This document shows, piece after piece, positions 22,881 to 34,119 of a stretch of DNA of 64,000 bases; the stretch's first letter is position 1; every line of letters starts with the position of its first letter. A program made the position numbers and the translations under genes. The stretch lies in the NCBI GenBank assembly GCA_033060915.1, contig CM065387.1, forward strand, positions 41,491,001 through 41,555,000, read 5' to 3'. Below the pieces are notes generated by a model, which worked only from the letters and a program-made list of their open reading frames with translations, made no database searches and had not been told where the DNA came from. The DNA comes from Euryodendron excelsum. Its lineage: Eukaryota > Streptophyta > Magnoliopsida > Ericales > Pentaphylacaceae.

Positions 22881-24524
22881 TGAAAGATGATTTTGAAATG
22901 TTGTTTGATGCACTTTTGGAAAGAGTTTTGAAAAACAAAACATGTTATGCAATGGACTTTGGTAGGCAATCTTTTTTAAGATCATTTCCATGAAAATTTT
23001 AACTGTAGCCAAGAGTATGGTTTGTATGGGTGATGTTTGAAAACCATTCCAAAGACAGTTTCCTCATGACCATTATAACCATTATCTTGACAAGAGTAAA
23101 ATGGGTCAAAAACCAACATGATGACCACTTTTTGAGGCACCATTTTGGATGCAAAGATGGAGAGAATGAATTTTTGCACATCATCTTTGGAAAAGGATTT
23201 GGAAAACCATTTTTCAAGGGGACCATTCCATTAAGAGAGGGTTCCTATGGCCAAACAAAAGGGAAACCACTCAAGAGAGGGTTCCATGGGGCCATTCCAA
23301 CCATTAATCTTCAAAGAGTGGAAACCTTAGAATTTAGAGAGCTAGAAAACAATCCTTATGCAATTCAAAATGCCATGATACCAGAATGAGAGTTAGGGGT
23401 TAGTAGGGGATCTTCTAAGGCATGATTTCTAAAGTCCTATCCTAAACTTCAAGAAGTCAACTCGTGAAATAATTTTTGAAAGAAATATAGAGCTTGGAAA
23501 TGACATGAAGCTAAGAGTAAATTAAGCATTGTAGGACATGGTGATAAGCATAAGAATGAAACCAAGCACACAAAGCATGATCAAAATAGTAATATGCAAG
23601 GGGTCATGATCACATACAAGGCTTTTAGGCTTCACCACATAAACAAGGGGCTCCTAGACCATACCATTTTAAAGTAAACTAGTGAGAGGTCCCCTTACAC
23701 GGTGGCTTTCACTTGCTTTCCTCTAGGCATGATCTAAGAGCGCTTTTGGCTCAAGCATACAAGAAAGGGAGGTTAAAGATAGGGATTAAAATAGAGAATA
23801 GCCTAAGTAGGCTAGGAGGGAGAAGAGAAAAGTGGTGGGAAGACAAAAACGTAAAAAGGATACCACCTTTTGCCTTCAACACACTTGTAGTCTTCAATGG
23901 ATATCTTGATTGGAGCTTGAAGGGCTTCAAGAAGGCTTAAAGGGCTGGAAGTGAGTGTTTGATGGTGTACAAGGCTTTGTAAGTAAAGTGTATAGGCTTG
24001 AGGATGGTGAAATCTAGCCTAAGTGTTGAAGGGGTGGAGTGTGTATATAGATTCACAGTTCTGGAGTAATTTCAGCAAAGTTTTCGCATCAATTTCGAAG
24101 TTGGAATATGCAAAGGGGGGTTCTGGTATTTATAGGCAATTTGGAATAGGCCTTGCGCATATCCTACATGCGCCTAGCCAAATTTTGCCCTGGCACATGT
24201 AGCATATGCGCAGGTATTGTTCCATTGCAAGAATGACGAGTGGCACACTTTGTACTAGTTAAATCTCGACGGTTGATCGAAATCTGGTCGATCTAATCAA
24301 AATTTGGGCGTATGTAGCATACACTCCATCACCGAAAAAGTTTGTTTAAATTTTGTCTCAATAATTAAGCCAACCGATAAAGGTTTTGGGGAAATCAGCC
24401 GCATCCAGGATGTTCTCCTAGGGCTTCCGGTAAACTTTAATGTTTTTGAAAAATTTGAATGGCATTTAGAAGTGTGAGATATCGTCTTGAAAAACGTGCA
24501 TAAAATGACATCTTTGCGGAGAGC

Positions 24525-24960
24525 CTGTGATACGCTCCGTGGGTGTTCGGGAGTAGTTATCTTCGTGTCGCATGATCATAGCCTTCGGGAAGCAATCTTT
24601 TCGATTGGACCATACCATGGAAAGTACTTGAAAATACTTTCGAAAATTTTCAGATTTACATACTTCTCAAGTTGTTTGACGATGCGTTGCAACTAGGGAA
24701 TCGATGAAAAAGTCAATCTAAGCGGAGCGTCTGCGAGACGCTCTAGGGGTTGTTGCAAGTTACAGTTTTTGCGTCGTACGATGAAGGGTTTAGGGAAGCG
24801 ATCTATTCAATCGAGCCGTATCGATGGAAAGATCCATGAACGAGCTTTCGAGAATTCTCTGATTTACGCATTTCTCAAGTCAGTTGACGGTGCGTTATAA
24901 CTAGGAAATCGAGAGAAAAGACAATTTAGGCAGAGCGTCTGCTAGACGCTCCAGGGAATT
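24525..24960 (+). repeat. Hairpin-word repeats, LTR copy B
   Basis: Words near 24530 ('gagagcctgtgatacgctcc'), 24724 ('gagcgtctgcgagacgctc') and 24934 ('gagcgtctgctagacgctc'). Spacing is about 193 and 210 bp. The second word is an almost perfect dyad. Same layout as 3125-3580. Confidence 0.8.
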
Positions 24961-25429
24961 TTTATCAAGTCGTGAGTGTTTAGTGTTGTAGGATCCTCCT
25001 TAGGTTAAATAAGGGTGTATGGCGAAACCCTTTGGTCGAAATCCTTGGACCGGTGTTGTTTCGGGGCGTGTTTGGATTGTTAGGGGCAAAATGGTCACTT
25101 TGACCGGGATTGGTAGAAGACAATCAAGAATGGTTTGGTGTGTTGTGTCAAGCGTACCAGGTCGTTCAGAGATGGTTTCAGGATAGTCTTTCATCGTTCG
25201 GTGGGGTTTGTGCAGTGCTAGGACATTCAAGGACAAAACGATCATTTTGACCGGAGTTAGCCGGAACAGGACTGGAATCGGATCGGATGGCGTGTGGAGT
25301 ACACCTAACAGTTCAGCAGCACTTTGGAAGGGTGGACTTATCATTTTTTAGGGATTTTAAACTTTCTCAAAACGTGCTTGGAGGCCCAAGGGGCAGGTTT
25401 GGTCATTTTTCACCGAGTCGGGCTAGCAG

Positions 25430-25790
25430 GTGCTGGTGTTCCTAGGTGTTGATTCCCGAGACTACCCGGTCTTGGAAAACTACCTGTGTGGTATTGGTCC
25501 CTAAGAACGCCTAGTCTTAGACAGCTACCTGTAGGGTAGTGTTGGTTCCTAAGAACGCCTGGTTCCAAAAAGCTACCTGTAGGAGTGGTGTTGGTCTCCG
25601 AGAACGCCTGGTCTCGGAGAGCTACCGAATGACGGATATTCTACGTTGGGGGGCTAGCAGGCACTAGAAGTGAACCATCTGGAACTTGATGAGGTGTTGG
25701 TCTCTGAAATCGCCCGATCCCGAGAAGCTACCTAGATGGCGTTGGTTTCCGAGACCGCCCGATCCGGAAAGCTGCTTGGAATAATGGTGC
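25430..25790 (+). repeat. Tandem hairpin repeats, 'nnccgagaacgcctggtctcgg' type
   Basis: About six diverged units of 50-70 bp, each with 'ggtgttggt', then a stem such as TCTCCGAGA-ACGCCTGG-TCTCGGAGA (about 25594-25620), then 'agctacct'. The best unit is a perfect 9-bp stem with an 8-base loop. Other units keep compensating half-stems such as 'tcccgagactacccggtcttgg'. Confidence 0.75.
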
Positions 25791-27733
25791 TTATGGCTCC
25801 AAAATCTTTCTGGGCATGAGAAGTGACCAATTGATTGGATTGGAGGTTGAAAGGCTCATCTTAAGCCTGCATGTGTTGCAATGCTTGAAACTAAGCCTGG
25901 TCGGGCCGGAGATTACCGAGCGAGCAAAAATAGGGTACTTACAGTAAGCCATTTCCAAAACTTGTTTTTTAGTAAATCTTTTGAAAACACACCAACTCTA
26001 GAAATTAAAAAAATTATTTATAAGTTTCCGGAATTGTTTTCATACGAAAATAAAAGATATAGTGTCTTTAATGATTCTACTTTTTGGTTATGAAAACATG
26101 AAAAAATAAGAAGTTTCATTTTTCCGTTTATAAAAACAAGGAGAATGAAAATGGAACCATAACCAAACATTTCTATTTTTTAATAATCAACTAGAGGTCA
26201 CTTGAATTTCATATACCTACATAATTTACATAAGCTAATATTGGCAGTGACCGCGTACAATGCACGGATGTAGCGAATAAATTTAAAAAATAATTTTTTT
26301 TCAAAATAATAAAGAATTACTTTTATTCTTAAACGTTAACCTACTAATATGGATTGTGTTAGATATAATATATTCATATTCTAAAATTAAATAATATAAT
26401 ATGTGTTTAAGATTTTATTATGAAGTTATATCAATTTATAACCTTGTATAGTGCATGAGTTTGCTTATTGTAAATGAATAACCTATTAAGTGCATTAAAT
26501 ACTATCACTTAAAACACCAATTTAGAGGAAATGATTTGAAATTTAAGTTAGAGAAATGTAATTTATTATTAAATATGTAATATACTCATATAGTGGAATA
26601 TAATTTTCAATTTTAGTTTTATTGATTTAGTTGGGCTAGCAAACTATTATGCATGCTTAGATTATGATTAACTCAAGCCACACATCATAAGATTAAGGAT
26701 ACATGTAAGTTTGATTGAATTGATAGGGATAAATATCTCTCTAACCTATCCCAAACATGTACATTTATATCATAAAATTTGTTGTCGCAGTAAATGTACT
26801 AAATATTGCCAAGCTTTGCATAACCAGTTATATCTGAATTGTTAAAAAGAAAATACTTGAATTAATTTTTTTTTTTTGTTTATGATATATTTTAAAATTT
26901 TTAAAAATAAAAATACTATAAAGTTACTAAATATAAAAATAAAAAGTTAAGAATATCTTCATACTAATATTAGCACAATTAGAAAACTTGTCTTAGATTT
27001 AATATGGCTACTAAATCTAGATAATTCAATCACTTTTAATTCAATTTCATGTTTAAACTTAGAAATACGTACCAATAATTCATCTAATAATGAAATAAAT
27101 ATAATGACTTAAATTTCACTAAGCTTTGCCAAAATTTTGATTTATTTTTGTTGTTATTTTTTAATCATTTTTGAAGTGCTGTGATTGGTAATAACAATAC
27201 TGATACATATCTACTTTCTTTCATAGAATCCCAAAATCATTACTTTTTTATTAAAGATTTTATGTAAAGAGCACAATGGAAGGAAATTTGAAAAACTTAT
27301 CATATAGATTGATTGATAAAATATAATAAAATTTAAAGTAAAAATAATATCTTTGAAACAACTAATAGAATCAAAGCATGTGTATTTAGATATTTACTAA
27401 TTAAAAAATGTGGAAAAATTGAATTAGAATTTTCAGCTTCAAAGAGCTTATAACCTATTGTTATAATATATAGTGTATATATATATATAAAGGGATTTTT
27501 AAAGCAAATTAATATTTTTTGAGGGAGAATTCATAAATTTCTAGAGGACGCATATTGAGAGACATTCTAAAATTTTAAGTCAAGGTGAGATTTTGTTTTA
27601 AATGTAAGGGCCGATTATAATTTTTCAGGAGGACAAATTGAAAGAAATTTCTAGAGTGACAACTAAAAATACAATTTTTAAAAAGTTAAGAGGGACACTT
27701 GCCCCATCTGGCCCTTCATGCGTCCGCCACTAC

Positions 27734-27912
27734 GCAGTTTCGATGGAGAACATCCCTAGTGGGCTATATGATATCCTTATCTTTTCTGATGTACTTATTG
27801 CTACTGGTTCTTAATGAAATCAATTGAAGCCGTTAGTTTACAGTTTTTCGGCAATGACTCATCAACATCCTTTCTCCCCAAGCCCACATTCTACAGCAAG
27901 GGAGTGGAAAAT

Positions 27913-27954
<42 letters not shown>

Positions 27955-28731
27955 CCCTCCTCCCCGGTCCATTTTTTTTATTTTTTTTTTGTTTTTGCCT
28001 GATCTCTACACGGTGGCTGTTGCAGGATTTATTTCATGAAGCGTTGAATGATAGATTATTGCTTCTTTTGTTGTATAGCTAACATTGAACCGGAAACCAA
28101 GAGACAGGATTATATCCTGAGATTTATTCTAGGTAGCTTGGAGCTGCGTTCAGGCTATGTTTGGTGGCAAAGGAAAAGAAGGCAGGAGAAATGAAAAAAA
28201 AAGACGAGAGGAAAAAGGAAGGAATGAGGAGTGGAAATAAACATCATTTTCCATTTGTTCGGTGGAGAAGAAAGTGGAGAGTGTGAAGTGTTAAAGATAT
28301 ATATGCAGGTTTGTCGTACTTTTAGCAGTATCTGTTTTGTTTTTAAAATTTTCCTCCAAAGTTGACTATATAATGAAGATTTGATTCAATAACAAAAACC
28401 AATTACTTTTCTTAGCCCACGAAGATTAACAGTAAAAATAAATGAATAATTAAATAAGTAAATATCATACCCGCACAAATAATGATCGTAACTGCGAACT
28501 AGTGCAAAGCGCTCCACTCATACTAAGGTCTGTGAGAAGTGGGTGGGGAGATAGTTATGGAAAGATCACAAGGGGCTTCAAATTGCTTGGTTTACTATAT
28601 ATGTAAGTAATACAGAAATTTTCGAAGCAAGACACGAGGAATTTAAAAGCAAAAAAAGAAAAAATAACAGAGAAAAGTCTTGAGCATGACTTGGTGGCTA
28701 GTGAAGATGCTTTTTGTGTATGGTGTAATTG
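27734..28731. other. Non-coding stretch with a poly-C tract
   Basis: No gene seen. 27914-27951 is 38 uninterrupted C, followed by 'tccccctcctcccc'. Two Pro-rich open frames across it (27814-28039) only reflect the homopolymer. 28170-28240 is a purine-rich A/G tract. Confidence 0.8.
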
Positions 28732-29233
28732 GCGGAGCCAGGAAATTAATCCAGGAGGGCCACCATTAATTACAATCAAGAAATTTTTCTTCCTTTGTAG
28801 TCAACATTGGGACATTTTATTTCAACTAAATATATATCTAATGTATCTTAAATTTTATTAATATATAAATGGGTCTTTAAAGCAAAATAACTATTTAAGG
28901 TGAACATTTATATATTTTCATAATAGAAAATTTTAAAAAATCTAAAACTATTTGTAAAATTAGAATTTTTAAAAATTTGTGGGGACAAATTAGAACTTAT
29001 TTCTAAAATTAAGGGAAAAAATAGGTGACTTTTCAAAAAATAGGGGTAAAGAAAAAATTATTTCTAAAATATAGGCTAAAATAAGACTTTTCAAAATCTT
29101 AGGAGGTGACATTTAAAAATTTTTAAGGGGTAAAGCTTAAATTTATTTTGAAAAGTATAGATAAAAGTGATATTTTTAGAAGTTTAGGGAGATAAGTGCC
29201 CCTCTAGACATAAGCTACCTGCGCCACTATCTG
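28732..29233 (+). mobile_element. Short non-autonomous relative of element E1
   Basis: Left end 'ggcggagccaggaaatta...aggagggccaccattaattac' matches the left end of E1 at 21045. Right end '...gataagtgcccctctagacat...cgccact' resembles the right end of E1 at 27690. Length is about 500 bp. AT-rich, non-coding. The inverted match between ends (TGGCG-GAGCC against AGTGGCGCAGG) is short and imperfect. Confidence 0.5.
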
Positions 29234-30359
29234 GTGTGCAATGAATTGACATTCCCCTTGTATATACTGCACATATGTAATTGTTTGGTTGATTTCATTG
29301 CTTTCATCGTTACTTCTAATGTTTTGGTCACATATTGTACTCTTTATTGAGTGAGAAATCTACGCCTACGGGGAAAAAAGGAAGTTTATTGAGTGAGAAA
29401 GCTACGGAAAAATAAAAAAAAAAAAGAATGTAGATTACAGTTGACATTCTTGCGCTTGACAAGAAATCTCACTTCATGACCCGTATTTTTCATGGTAATA
29501 ATTATGCCATTTAATGTACAAAAAGTTATTATGTTAATCCTGTGTCATTTTTATTTAAATTTTAGATGAAAAATTACCACGGGACCCTCCTAAAATGGCC
29601 ACGTGACAGTTTTCCGTTTGCTGCAGAAATGAAAGGAAAAACTTAAAAAGGTTCTATGCCAATTTTTGTGGGTAAGAATAACTTTATGTTTAGATAATTG
29701 GAAGTATAATTGAAGTTTCTACAAAATATGTTCTTTCTAAATTACCACAAAAAATGCGTCTTTCTAATTTCTCTTTCTTTATAACTCATTTTAGGATTTG
29801 AATCCCCTTTTTGAGATCTCCAGTATATTAATTAGGCAGTTCACATATTATAAAAATAATAATAAAGGAATGAGATGTGACCAACTCAGTTGGGGAATCT
29901 TAAACCTCCTATATTTGTCTCTATATATAAAAATTAATTTTTTATTGTAAAGTGATAAAGTTTTGATAGAATAAAGTGATGAAGCTTTTGCGCACAACTG
30001 ATTTGTTCTCAGCTGTCCACTAATTTTAAGTTTTACCGACATGTCAATTTTTATAAATATAATGGAGATTTGATAGAATGGAAAGAATTTTAATCCTTTA
30101 TTTAAATATTTTCTCGACCCTAAATGCAATTTTGAACTTAACACAATGTATTCTCAAAAGAAAATATGGCAGAAAACCAAGAAGAATAGTAAAGTACCAT
30201 CTAAAGAGTGAGACAAATGAAGTAGGAAATTCAGTGGTTTTCGTATCAATTTGACTTTGTAGTTAACGAAAATCCCCGTAGAAGTGTTGTAACATATTAT
30301 AATGGTTTTCATAATTGAATACGTGTTTTATCTTTCCTGTCCTTTATTTTTTCACATAT
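29234..30359. other. AT-rich non-coding stretch
   Basis: No gene, repeat array or RNA gene seen. Confidence 0.5.
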
Positions 30360-30913
30360 ATACAACACACATGTTTAATTTTGCAACAGGCCCATTTACA
30401 GGCCTTTTTCGTTACTTCCACACCTATTAATTTCTGTTTATTCTATTTTCTTTTATACTAATCGATCATGAGGATTTCTTTCAACGATATGGCTACGAAA
30501 CCTCGAAGGTAACGTATCTTGAAAATAATCACCACTTGAACTCATCACAGTTACTGCTCAATGTAGCAACAATTACCACAAAATATTATCATATTATGAT
30601 AATTGCTACTCATAGTTGTGGTAAGTGCAATACAATAAAAAAATTCATACAAACTTTGTTAAATGAGAATCATTCACTTTTAAATAGAAAAAATTTATCA
30701 TAATAGTTTCTAATTATAAAAATATAACTGTTATATCATTATAGTAAAAATATAGCTGTTATATCTGTTTCAGTTATACAATCCTCACCTTTTCCTTTGT
30801 TTTTTCCTTAATAAATTTGGGTTCCAAATATAGCAATAGCATATTTGGCAGTGAGAGATTATACAAGCATATGTGCATTTTCATTACCGAATACTGACAA
30901 TTGATTCTTCAGG
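30360..30913 (+). other. Upstream region shared with the second CNL copy
   Basis: Phrases 'catgtttaattttgcaacaggcccattta' (30370) and 'agcatatttggcagtgagagattatacaa' (30838) recur at 62725 and 63058 upstream of the other CNL start. Just before the coding part lies 'actgacaattgattcttcag', matched by 'actgataattgattttgcag' at 63105; both look like splice acceptors. A family Z MITE-like insertion is at about 30630-30780. Confidence 0.65.
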
Positions 30914-31500
30914 ATGCCACTAGATGTTGTTATTGCGAGTGCTACTTTACTTGTACACACCAACCTGAAGGATTTGCCCAAATGCTTTAAGCCCCGCTGT
31001 GACAGCGTGAAAGAATTGGAGAAGAATTTTGAAGAGTACAAAGATGAATATGATGGTCTTATTGCACTGAAACAGATATGGAGTAGAATATACGGCAGAA
31101 TAAGATTGCAAATGAGAGGCCAAACCAACGCAAGCATTTGTTGAAGAGGATACAGAGGATTGAAGCAAAATATGAAAAGATGAAAACAGATTATGAAAAT
31201 ACCCACAATTATCTGTGTGGTCTGTGTCCTTTCTTCAAGCTTCGAAAGCTTGCCAAAGACATTGTCAAGGCAAAGGGTAAAGTTCTCAAGGTAAAGAAAG
31301 ATTTGGAAGAACACATGGCAAGCGTTCCAAATGATCATGCTACTGGCATTGTTGAGCTGAAATCGCTCGGTCGCAATGTAAAAAAACTAGTGAGGCTCCT
31401 TAATTAAAAATAAGACAGTGAATAGGATTGGCATTAGGGGAAGTCAATGAGTATGAAAAAGTTGCCGAAAACTCATTTGGAATGCAGAAGGAAACGCCCT
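30914..31500 (+). pseudogene. CNL resistance gene, coiled-coil part (pseudogene, part 1)
   Basis: Plant CNL proteins sense pathogen effectors in the cytosol; the N-terminal coiled coil signals and the NB-ARC switches on ATP. The first frame gives MPLDVVIASATLLVHTNLKD and CFKPRCDSVKELEKNFEEYK. The second, after a frameshift near 31138, gives a Lys/Glu-rich heptad segment, then LCGLCPFFKLRKLAKDIVKA, a hallmark of this subgroup (the 63 kb copy has LCGLCPFLKLRKLGKHIVET). It ends LKSLGRNVKKLVRLLN, the linker before NB-ARC. At 31418 'VNRIGIRGS' is the start of the P-loop strand, after which the match is lost. A gypsy element begins 230 bp later. Parts 2 and 3 lie at 42.4 and 47.9 kb. Confidence 0.8.
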
Positions 31501-31732
31501 TCAGGTACAGGTACGAAACTCATTTTGAAATTTTAGAGAAAAGAGAAACATTGTAGAAACAGTTGAAAAATGTTCAAGAAAACTCTTGAAATATGTTGGA
31601 GACTTTTTTGGAATACTTAAGTGCAACGCTTGGGAAATGACCTCGAAACTCTTGGGAAACTTGAATTATGGATTTTAATTTTTTTTTTCTACAGTTTTAA
31701 CTAATGATCTATTTTTTATTTATATATGTTGT

Positions 31733-32257
31733 CGTGGGCCCAATAAAAGCCAAACCCAAGATCAGAAGAGCCCAACCCAGTGAGGTTTGCCCAAGAGTGT
31801 CGACCTATCAAACCAAGCTCGTGCCGACTAGAGGTAAGGACCCAAAAGGGCTAGCCCATGGATACTAATCCAAAAGGTACTAAAACTAATGAAGTCCATA
31901 ATACGAATCCTATTCCGAAGTAAATTAGGACAAATAAAAGATAAGTCCAAAGTATTAAACCGACTTCATCAATAAGGATTCCTAGAAGGAAAGTGATTCT
32001 AATTTTCAAAGAGAACATGGGATTCCGAAGTCTATAAATACCCCATACACTAAAGGTATAAAGTACGTTCACTTGATTTTTAGCTCTCTAACATTTTATT
32101 TGATTCATTGTGATTAAGCTTGCTAACTTAATCATCGGAGTGCCTTTGGCCCAAAAAAAGTTGAAATATTCTCATCGTCTTCTTCTTTTGCAGATGTTCG
32201 TGCTCGTTAATTCAGTTTCGAGAATTTAACCAGGCCTTCCTAAAAATTTCACCTACA
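31733..32257 (+). repeat. 5' LTR of the gypsy element (525 bp)
   Basis: Aligns along its length with 41134-41649. The first base is C where the 3' LTR has T (CGTGGGCC against TGTGGGCC), a mutated terminal TG. It ends ACCTACA. A TATA-like 'ctataaatacccc' is at about 32032. Several point differences and small indels separate the two LTRs. Confidence 0.9.
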
Positions 32258-32275
32258 ATTGGCGCCGTCTATGGG
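32258..32275 (+). other. Primer binding site of the gypsy element
   Basis: ATTGGCGCCGTCTATGGG follows the 5' LTR directly. The 'TTGGCGCCGTCT' wording is the usual primer-site phrase in many plant gypsy elements. I did not assign the tRNA. Confidence 0.8.
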
Positions 32276-32290
32276 AAGGTCTACACAACG

Positions 32291-33930
32291 ATGAGTACCA
32301 ACTATCTCGAAGGACGAGTTAATCCCACCAACAGGGAACTTGATAAAAGTCATGATGTCCGTAGTCAGGACGGCACGCACCAGTCAAGCCGGCATGATGA
32401 TGATCTGGTGCGAACTCCAGGAAAACGATTTATTATATTGGAGATACGATTCCCTGGGGGCAATCGACCGGAAGGACAGGAAGGTCTAGGACGAGCACCA
32501 TTGTATGCCTGAAATCCAAACCGCCGAAGGAATCATTACAAGAACTTAAATCCATCACCATCTAGTGGTCGCGTACCCAATAATTTGTTGTTCCAAACAA
32601 TCGAGCGGGAGCTCCGGCAGTAGGATGAAGAGATTGCCCACCTCATGTCGACAATTGAAGCAATGAGGGAGGCGATTGCTAGGCGAGATGGAAGAATACT
32701 TGAGAGATCTCCAGATCGGCAGTAGAGAAGGAGGTCGGATTCAAGAAACATGAGCCCCCCGGCTGTACGTAGAATAAGGAGCTATACAGCTAATACTGGG
32801 CGCTACATGGACCGACAGAAAGATCGGCAACCTCAGAAGAATCGGAGACCAGTAAGAGACCGGGCAAAGGTCAAGCCGGAGCAATAGGATTAGGACAAAT
32901 GGTTAAACGACTGGCTAGATAACCGAGATAAGCACAAAAAGGGGCGGACAGCACAAGATATTGCCAAAAGAGCCCTGGACTAGATTGCTTCCACCCCCTT
33001 CACAGTAAGAGATTGAGTCATGTTGACCTCCCAGGAAATTTGCCCTACCAAAGTTTACTCTTTATGAAGGGAAGTCGGATCCTATTACCTATGTTCGGCA
33101 TTACAAATAGATGATGGCACTATGGAGCTTTGGCGATTCACTCATGTGTTGAGTTTTTCCTGTAAACCTAGGAGAGGTAGCTCTACGATGGTTTGACAAA
33201 CTACAATTCAGTTTAATATCAAGCTGGAGACAACTTGCCGAGCTATTTACGAACCGGTTCATAAAAAACAACAAACAGCCCAAGGAAGTGGACTACTTAC
33301 TAACCTTACAGAATAAAGATGACGAGGGATTACGCGCGTATGTAAAGAGATACTAGGAGGCATATAATGAAATAAAGGACTGTAATAAGCAGTTGGCTGT
33401 TGCACAGTTCAAGATCGGCCTTCCCAAAAAACACCGATTAAGGCAATCCCTCATAAAGAAACTAGTTGAACAGTACGCACGGGTGGAAGAAGATGTAGCA
33501 CAGCCAACGTAGGACAAGGTCAGCAAGTAATCTAAAAAGAAAGATGGGCGTGAAAGTAAGAAGCCCAGGCGTGAGGAGAACAATAACAATCGGTGCAAGA
33601 AGACTACAGAAAGGGTCAACACAGTCTTCAAAGACCCAATTTATAAGATTTTGCTCCAAATACGAGACAAGCCCTTCTTCAAGTGGCCTCTAAAGCTGGG
33701 AGGAGACCCTGCCACCTGAGATCAGAGGAAATTCTATTCTTATCATAAGGAAAAGGGGCATCAAATGGAGAATTTTCGAAATCTTAAGAACCACTTGGAA
33801 GATTTGGCAAAGACGGGACACCTTGACCAATACATTGATCGAGAAAAGACGAAGCGGGAGGCAGAGCAGACAAAGCAGGAAGCCGCTCCGCAAAAGGAAG
33901 TCAAAACTAAACCTGCCCAAGTAATATAAA
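32291..33930 (+). pseudogene. Gypsy gag remnant
   Basis: A 73-residue opening frame at 32291 (MSTNYLEGRVNPTNREL...) is followed by gag proper at about 33040-33500: LPKFTLYEGKSDPITYVRHY, ALRWFDKLQ, QLAELFTNRFI, then FKIGLPKKHRLRQSL. A basic stretch KKKDGRESKKPRREE follows. A YHKEKGHQMENFRNLKNHLE segment (about 33730-33800) is a zinc-knuckle-type region lacking a full CCHC. Several in-frame stops, mostly TAG. Confidence 0.8.
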
Positions 33931-34119
33931 TTGGCAGAATCAGCAACTGTAGACCCACACAAATACTGGGTGGAGATCCAAAAAGTAGCACACCTCAGGG
34001 AGGTAATGTAGTTAGAAACCCTAAACAAAAAGGCAAAGTTCAGTAGCAATGTTGAGGCCATAATCTTCACCGATAATAACTTGGTATGAGTACAACTGCC
34101 ACAAAATAATGCATTGGTG

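Larger units (their letters stand above)
21355..25943 (+). mobile_element. Solo LTR, family X copy B (complete, 4589 bp)
   Basis: Begins TGTCGCACCCC at 21355 and ends GGGTACTTACA at 25943. It is flanked by perfect 5-bp direct repeats GTAAG (21350-21354 and 25944-25948), the signature of LTR-element integration. There is no internal coding region, primer site or second LTR, so it is a solo LTR left by LTR-LTR recombination, or a non-autonomous unit consisting of this sequence alone. Internal landmarks are a 30-bp tandem array (22732-22880), inverted CATATG/TAGCATA words (24150-24320), hairpin words (24525-24960) and a hairpin tandem array (25430-25790). Confidence 0.85.
21043..27733 (+). mobile_element. 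Older element E1 with TIR-like ends, split by a solo LTR
   Basis: The left end 'ccactggtggagccagaaaa...gagggcaac' resembles 28732 onward ('ggcggagccaggaaat...gagggccac'). The right end 'gacacttgccccatctggcc...cgtccgccactac' read in reverse gives 'gtagtggcgg...', a partial inverted match. Taking out the LTR at 21355-25943 and one GTAAG copy leaves about 2.1 kb of AT-rich non-coding DNA. No transposase seen, so the class is uncertain. Confidence 0.5.

Noticed and set aside
23030..23389. 119-residue open frame in the solo LTR
   Set aside because: Lies in non-coding LTR text; copies A and C do not keep the frame.
27814..28039. Two open frames with polyproline
   Set aside because: Produced by the 38-C tract read in two frames.
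30859..31338. 159-residue minus-strand frame
   Set aside because: Antisense to the CNL coiled coil, which matches its paralogue at 63 kb on the plus strand.
33353..34070. Hydrophobic minus-strand frames that look like membrane proteins
   Set aside because: They are antisense to gypsy gag; Leu/Phe/Ser richness comes from reversing Lys/Glu-rich coding sequence.
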